From contig DKPN01000071.1 in NCBI GenBank assembly GCA_002471195.1, forward strand, positions 95,830 to 113,881: a stretch of 18,052 bases of DNA, written 5' to 3'. Source of the stretch: Bacteroides sp. UBA7333 (lineage in GTDB: Bacteria; Bacteroidota; Bacteroidia; Bacteroidales; Bacteroidaceae). Positions 16,201-18,052 of this stretch are shown here, one piece after another. The notes below the pieces were generated by a model. That model did not search any database and was not told the DNA's origin. It was given only the letters and a program-made list of their open reading frames with translations. The number at the start of each line of letters is the position of its first letter. The first letter of the stretch is position 1. The translations under genes were made by a program, and so were the position numbers.

Positions 16201-16639
16201 TCATATCTACCCAATATCCCATTTTATGTGTTAAATCTTCCCACTCTTTTGTGAATTTCATTACATCTTTACGACATGCTGCATTATATTCGGCTACCGA
16301 GATGTTTTTACCGATATCTTCTTTTGTGATACCTAAAGCTTTTTCAACACCAAGTTCAACAGGCAATCCATGTGTATCCCATCCAGCTTTGCGTTTTACA
16401 AGAAAACCTTTCATCGTTTTGTAACGACAAAAAATATCTTTAATAGTACGGGCCATTACGTGGTGAATACCCGGCATTCCATTTGCTGAAGGAGGACCTT
16501 CATAAAAAACAAACGAAGGACAACCTTCGCGTTCTGTCATGCTTTTTAAGAAAACGTGATTTTCATCCCATTTTTTAAGTACTTCTTTATTTATCTCTGA
16601 GAGATTGAATTGTGAATATTCAGCAAATTTTTTGCTCAT
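13214..16639 (-). CDS. ileS: Isoleucyl-tRNA synthetase, type 2, with GIHH signature
   Basis: A 1141-aa class Ia synthetase that charges tRNA-Ile. The Rossmann core starts with FYEGPPSANGMPGIHH, where residues 57-60 read GIHH in place of the class I HIGH motif. It continues with GWDTHGLPVE (86-95) and ends with KMSKR at 689-693. The CP1 editing domain is intact by motif: WTTTPWTLPSNTA and GTGIVHIAPTFGADD. Helical anticodon-binding domains follow, and the C-terminal region (about 930-1141) fits the DUF5915 tail rather than the zinc-binding tail of type 1 enzymes. These features place it in the eukaryote-like type 2 class, known for natural mupirocin resistance. The ATG at 16639 gives the typical N-terminus FAEYSQFNL. 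It is the first gene of the cluster leading to lspA. No second ileS is seen in the window. Confidence 0.95.
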   Translation of the reverse strand: MSKKFAEYSQFNLSEINKEVLKKWDENHVFLKSMTEREGCPSFVFYEGPPSANGMPGIHHVMARTIKDIFCRYKTMKGFLVKRKAGWDTHGLPVELGVEKALGITKEDIGKNISVAEYNAACRKDVMKFTKEWEDLTHKMGYWVDMKDPYITYDNRYIETLWWLLKQLHKQGLLYKGYTIQPYSPAAGTGLSSHELNQPGCYRDVKDTTVVAQFKIKNPKTEMTTWGAPYFLAWTTTPWTLPSNTALCVGPKIDYVAVQSYNSYTGQPITVVLAKALVNAHFNAKAAELALEDYKPGDKLVPFKIIAEYKGKDLIDMEYEQLIPWVNPGEGAFKVIPGDYVTTEDGTGIVHIAPTFGADDAQVAKAAGVPPLQLINKKGELRPMVDLTGKFYQINELDEDFVKERINTELYKDFEGRYVKNDYDSTLTDKDESLDVSICMMMKANNLAFKIEKHVHNYPHCWRTDKPVLYYPLDSWFIRSTACKERMIELNKTINWKPESTGTGRFGKWLENLNDWNLSRSRYWGTPLPIWRTEDNTDEICIESVEELYNEIEKSVAAGFMQSNPYKEKGFIPGQYEEDNYNKIDLHRPYVDDIILVSKDGQPMKRELDLIDVWFDSGAMPYAQIHYPFENKELLDTHQVFPADFIAEGVDQTRGWFFTLHAIATMIFDSIAYKAVISNGLVLDKNGNKMSKRLGNAVDPFTTIDKYGSDPLRWYMITNSSPWDNLKFDVDGIEEVRRKFFGTLYNTYSFFALYANVDGFDYKEADIPVKDRPEIDRWILSVLNSLIKEVDTCYNEYEPTKAGRLISDFVNDNLSNWFVRLNRKRFWGGEFTQDKLSAYQTLYICLEKVAQLMAPIAPFYADQLYKDLTSVTGRDNIASVHLASFPVCDESLIDKTLEAQMEMAQNVTSMVLALRRKVNIKVRQPLQCIMIPVMDAEQKSHIDAVKSLIMSEVNVKEIKFVDGAAGVLIKKVKCDFKKLGPKFGKQMKSVAAAVSELSQEAIAELERNGQYKLMLDGIEAIIEASDVEIISEDIPGWLVANEGRLTVALEVTITEELKREGIARELVNRIQNIRKSNGFEITDKIRITLSKNPHTDDAIIQYNNYICNQVLGTSLELTNNVSEGTELIFDDFTLFINIVKE

Positions 16640-16675
16640 ATCTATTTATTTTTACTTTTATTTATCGAATTGTTG

Positions 16676-16693
16676 ATAGAAGTATACTTCTAT
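16676..16693. repeat. Perfect 18-bp palindrome in the ileS leader
   Basis: ATAGAAGTATACTTCTAT equals its own reverse complement across all 18 bases. It lies about 12 nt downstream of the -7 element of the ileS promoter, close to the predicted transcription start, and 37 nt upstream of the ileS ATG. With no loop it would form a poor RNA hairpin, so a binding site for a dimeric regulator is the more natural reading. Confidence 0.6.
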
Positions 16694-16704
16694 TTTTAAG
16701 GTCG

Positions 16705-16736
16705 CAAATTTATAAAAACATTCGTACTCAAGCAAG
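16705..16736 (-). promoter_or_regulatory. Promoter of the ileS cluster
   Basis: On the minus strand, CTTG (16736-16733) and TAAATTTG (16712-16705) are separated by 20 nt, close to the TTTG / TAnnTTTG consensus with one mismatch in the -33 box. The predicted leader is about 55-60 nt, too short for a T-box riboswitch, and contains the 18-bp palindrome. Confidence 0.55.
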
Positions 16737-16884
16737 AAAAGCTATTTTAAATTTATATCAGTTATTTTGTTTGTGTGTCAATCAACATTTCTTTTAGTTA
16801 TATGTTTTAAGACTATATCATAATATTTAATATTACATTAGATATAATAGAAGAAGTAATTATAATTAATAAATATAGATAGAA

Positions 16885-17061
16885 ATGGGAAATCGAGCAG
16901 AACTGGAACATCAAGTTGCCATGGCAGAAAAAAGATTGAAAGAGGCACCTAAAGATACGCCCGAAGATTTATTGCGTATATGGGAAGATGAATATGTAGG
17001 ATTATCACTTGAATTGAATAATTACGATGATGCTACGAGTGAAGAGATTGACGATAAATGA
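16885..17061 (+). CDS. 58-aa acidic small protein, function unknown
   Basis: An open frame starting MGNRAELEHQVAMAEKR and ending EEIDDK with a TGA stop encodes 58 residues. It is rich in Glu and Asp, has a single Trp (Trp33) and no Cys, signal peptide or membrane segment. The first 45 residues would form amphipathic helices. An in-frame TAG at 16876 fixes the upstream limit, so ATG 16885 is the first possible start; Met13 at 16921 is the alternative. It stands alone between the divergent ileS promoter and a strong terminator that begins 10 nt after its stop. A TATAAT at 16843-16848 is the only promoter-like sequence upstream and is weak evidence. Isolation, clean boundaries and protein-like composition favour a real gene. 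No family was recognised. Confidence 0.6.
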   Translation: MGNRAELEHQVAMAEKRLKEAPKDTPEDLLRIWEDEYVGLSLELNNYDDATSEEIDDK

Positions 17062-17070
17062 CTCTTATAC

Positions 17071-17104
17071 AAAAATCGCTTACTAAAAAAGTAAGCGATT
17101 TTTT
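17071..17104. terminator. Bidirectional Rho-independent terminator
   Basis: A perfect 12-bp stem, AAAATCGCTTAC (17072-17083) with GTAAGCGATTTT (17091-17102), has a 7-nt A-rich loop. T tracts follow on the plus strand (to 17104), and on the minus strand the A run at 17071-17075 gives T residues. It would end the 58-aa gene and transcripts arriving from the convergent symporter gene. Confidence 0.88.
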
Positions 17105-17219
17105 GTTGTTATAGATAATGGTTTTAAATTGTCACATTTTACAGGATAAATCATCACATTTTTTGCGTAGAATGTAATGTTTTATACGTTAAATAACGAT
17201 GTTTCGCATTAGGGTAGCT

Positions 17220-18052
17220 TCACACGATGGTTTCTCTTTTTTTGTGTGATGATATTTTATTAACAATCAACGCAATAGCCCCATCTCCGGTAACATTGCA
17301 AGCTGTACCGAAACTATCCATTGCTATATATAAAGCAATCATTAACGCTTGGGCCGATTCATCGAATCCTAGAATAGATTGTAAAACTCCTAAAGAAGCC
17401 ATGATAGCACCTCCGGGAACACCAGGTGCAGCAATCATTGTAATGCCAAGCATCAGAATAAAGCCTGCAAACATTGAAAAATCGAAATTAACTCCTTGAA
17501 TAATCATTAATGCTAAAGCACAAGCTACAATTTTCATCGTGCTGCCCGATAGATGGATGGTTGCACAAAGTGGCACTACAAATCCAGCTACATCTTCGGA
17601 TACTCCATTTTTTTCCGTCTGCTTTAATGTTACCGGTATGGTAGCAGCCGATGATTGTGTTCCTAAGGCTGTGAAATATGCCGGAAGCATTACATAAAGC
17701 AGTTTTAATGGATTTTTGTGAACGATAAATCCTGCAATAGAGTATTGAAAAATTAAAAGAAAGATATGTAGTATAAAGATAACACCTATAATTTTAGCAA
17801 ATACCAGTAACACGGCGAATACTTGACCGGTATATGTCATATTAAAAAATATACCGAAAATATATAAAGGCAAAAGAGGAAGAATAATACCGTTTATTAG
17901 TTTAATAATGATTTCTTGAAACTCATGAGCTGCTTTTTTTAATGTATTGCTCGAAAGTTTAGAAATACCTAATCCTGCCACGAACGAGAAAATCAAGGCT
18001 GTCATTACATTCATTAAAGGCGGTATTTTAACTGTGAAATAGGGTAGTAGCT
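17220..18052 (-). CDS. Dicarboxylate/amino acid:cation symporter (DAACS family), 5' end missing
   Basis: The C-terminal 277 or so residues of an inner membrane sodium- or proton-coupled carrier of the DAACS (SDF) family, which imports dicarboxylates or acidic amino acids. Several hydrophobic segments alternate with the family's re-entrant loop motifs. TQSSAATIPVT is the serine-rich hairpin 1 motif; IHLSGSTMK follows; APGVPGGAIM is hairpin 2; DSFGTACNVTGDGAIA holds the conserved Asp and NVTGD residues that bind substrate and cation. The frame stays open upstream of the Met at 18014 (residues LLPYFTVKIPPLMNVMTA), so that Met is internal and the gene continues past the window edge. Full members are about 400 aa, so roughly a third is missing. 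It ends KKRETIV. The substrate cannot be assigned from this part. Confidence 0.9.
   Translation of the reverse strand, partial: LLPYFTVKIPPLMNVMTALIFSFVAGLGISKLSSNTLKKAAHEFQEIIIKLINGIILPLLPLYIFGIFFNMTYTGQVFAVLLVFAKIIGVIFILHIFLLIFQYSIAGFIVHKNPLKLLYVMLPAYFTALGTQSSAATIPVTLKQTEKNGVSEDVAGFVVPLCATIHLSGSTMKIVACALALMIIQGVNFDFSMFAGFILMLGITMIAAPGVPGGAIMASLGVLQSILGFDESAQALMIALYIAMDSFGTACNVTGDGAIALIVNKISSHKKRETIV

Noticed and set aside
16640..16704. T-box riboswitch in front of ileS
   Set aside because: The predicted leader is only about 55-60 nt, with no specifier stem, T-box sequence or antiterminator/terminator pair.
17227..17499. 90-aa plus-strand frame opposite the symporter gene
   Set aside because: Antisense to conserved hairpin 2 and NVTGD motifs of the symporter; no promoter or start context of its own.

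Overview
The window looks like chromosomal DNA of a member of the Bacteroidota, most likely order Bacteroidales. It is AT-rich, and its promoters carry the Bacteroides-type -7 element (TAnnTTTG) with few clear Shine-Dalgarno sites. Gene content agrees: a TonB-dependent receptor with an N-terminal CarboxypepD_reg-like domain, a lipidated Omp85 protein of TamL type, a DUF4296 lipoprotein, and the gene order ileS - TraR/DksA-like - lspA - DUF4296. The species cannot be named from what is visible.

Layout. (1) 1-1905: the first 16 nt of a tRNA gene with its promoter on the minus strand, divergent from an EttA-type ABC-F ATPase that ends at a terminator. (2) 1955-7438: a two-gene plus-strand operon of a TonB-dependent receptor and a large lipoprotein, with a palindrome next to its promoter and a strong terminator. 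(3) 7477-10841: a long hairpin between convergent genes, then a TamL-like outer membrane protein (minus), divergent from a SpoU/TrmH-family RNA methyltransferase (plus). (4) 10792-16712: a minus-strand cluster read ileS, TraR/DksA-like, lspA, DUF4296 lipoprotein, 83-aa conserved-looking protein. A terminator-like hairpin lies just upstream of lspA, and a perfect 18-bp palindrome lies in the ileS leader. (5) 16885-17104: a 58-aa acidic ORF closed by a bidirectional terminator. (6) 17220-18052: a sodium/dicarboxylate-type symporter on the minus strand, with its 5' end outside the window.

Most genes are core functions: translation (EttA, IleRS, RNA methyltransferase, tRNA) and envelope biogenesis (LspA, TamL, several LspA substrates). 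The accessory-looking part is the receptor/lipoprotein pair. The lipoprotein has a duplicated, probably OB-fold, cassette that appears to interrupt an older internal repeat. IleRS is of the eukaryote-like type 2 class and has GIHH where class I synthetases normally have HIGH, an arrangement tied to extreme mupirocin resistance in some type 2 enzymes.

No CRISPR array, insertion sequence, integrase, prophage gene or rRNA was seen. No gene-free stretch exceeds 300 nt; the longest, 16640-16884, holds the ileS promoter and leader and the upstream region of the small ORF.
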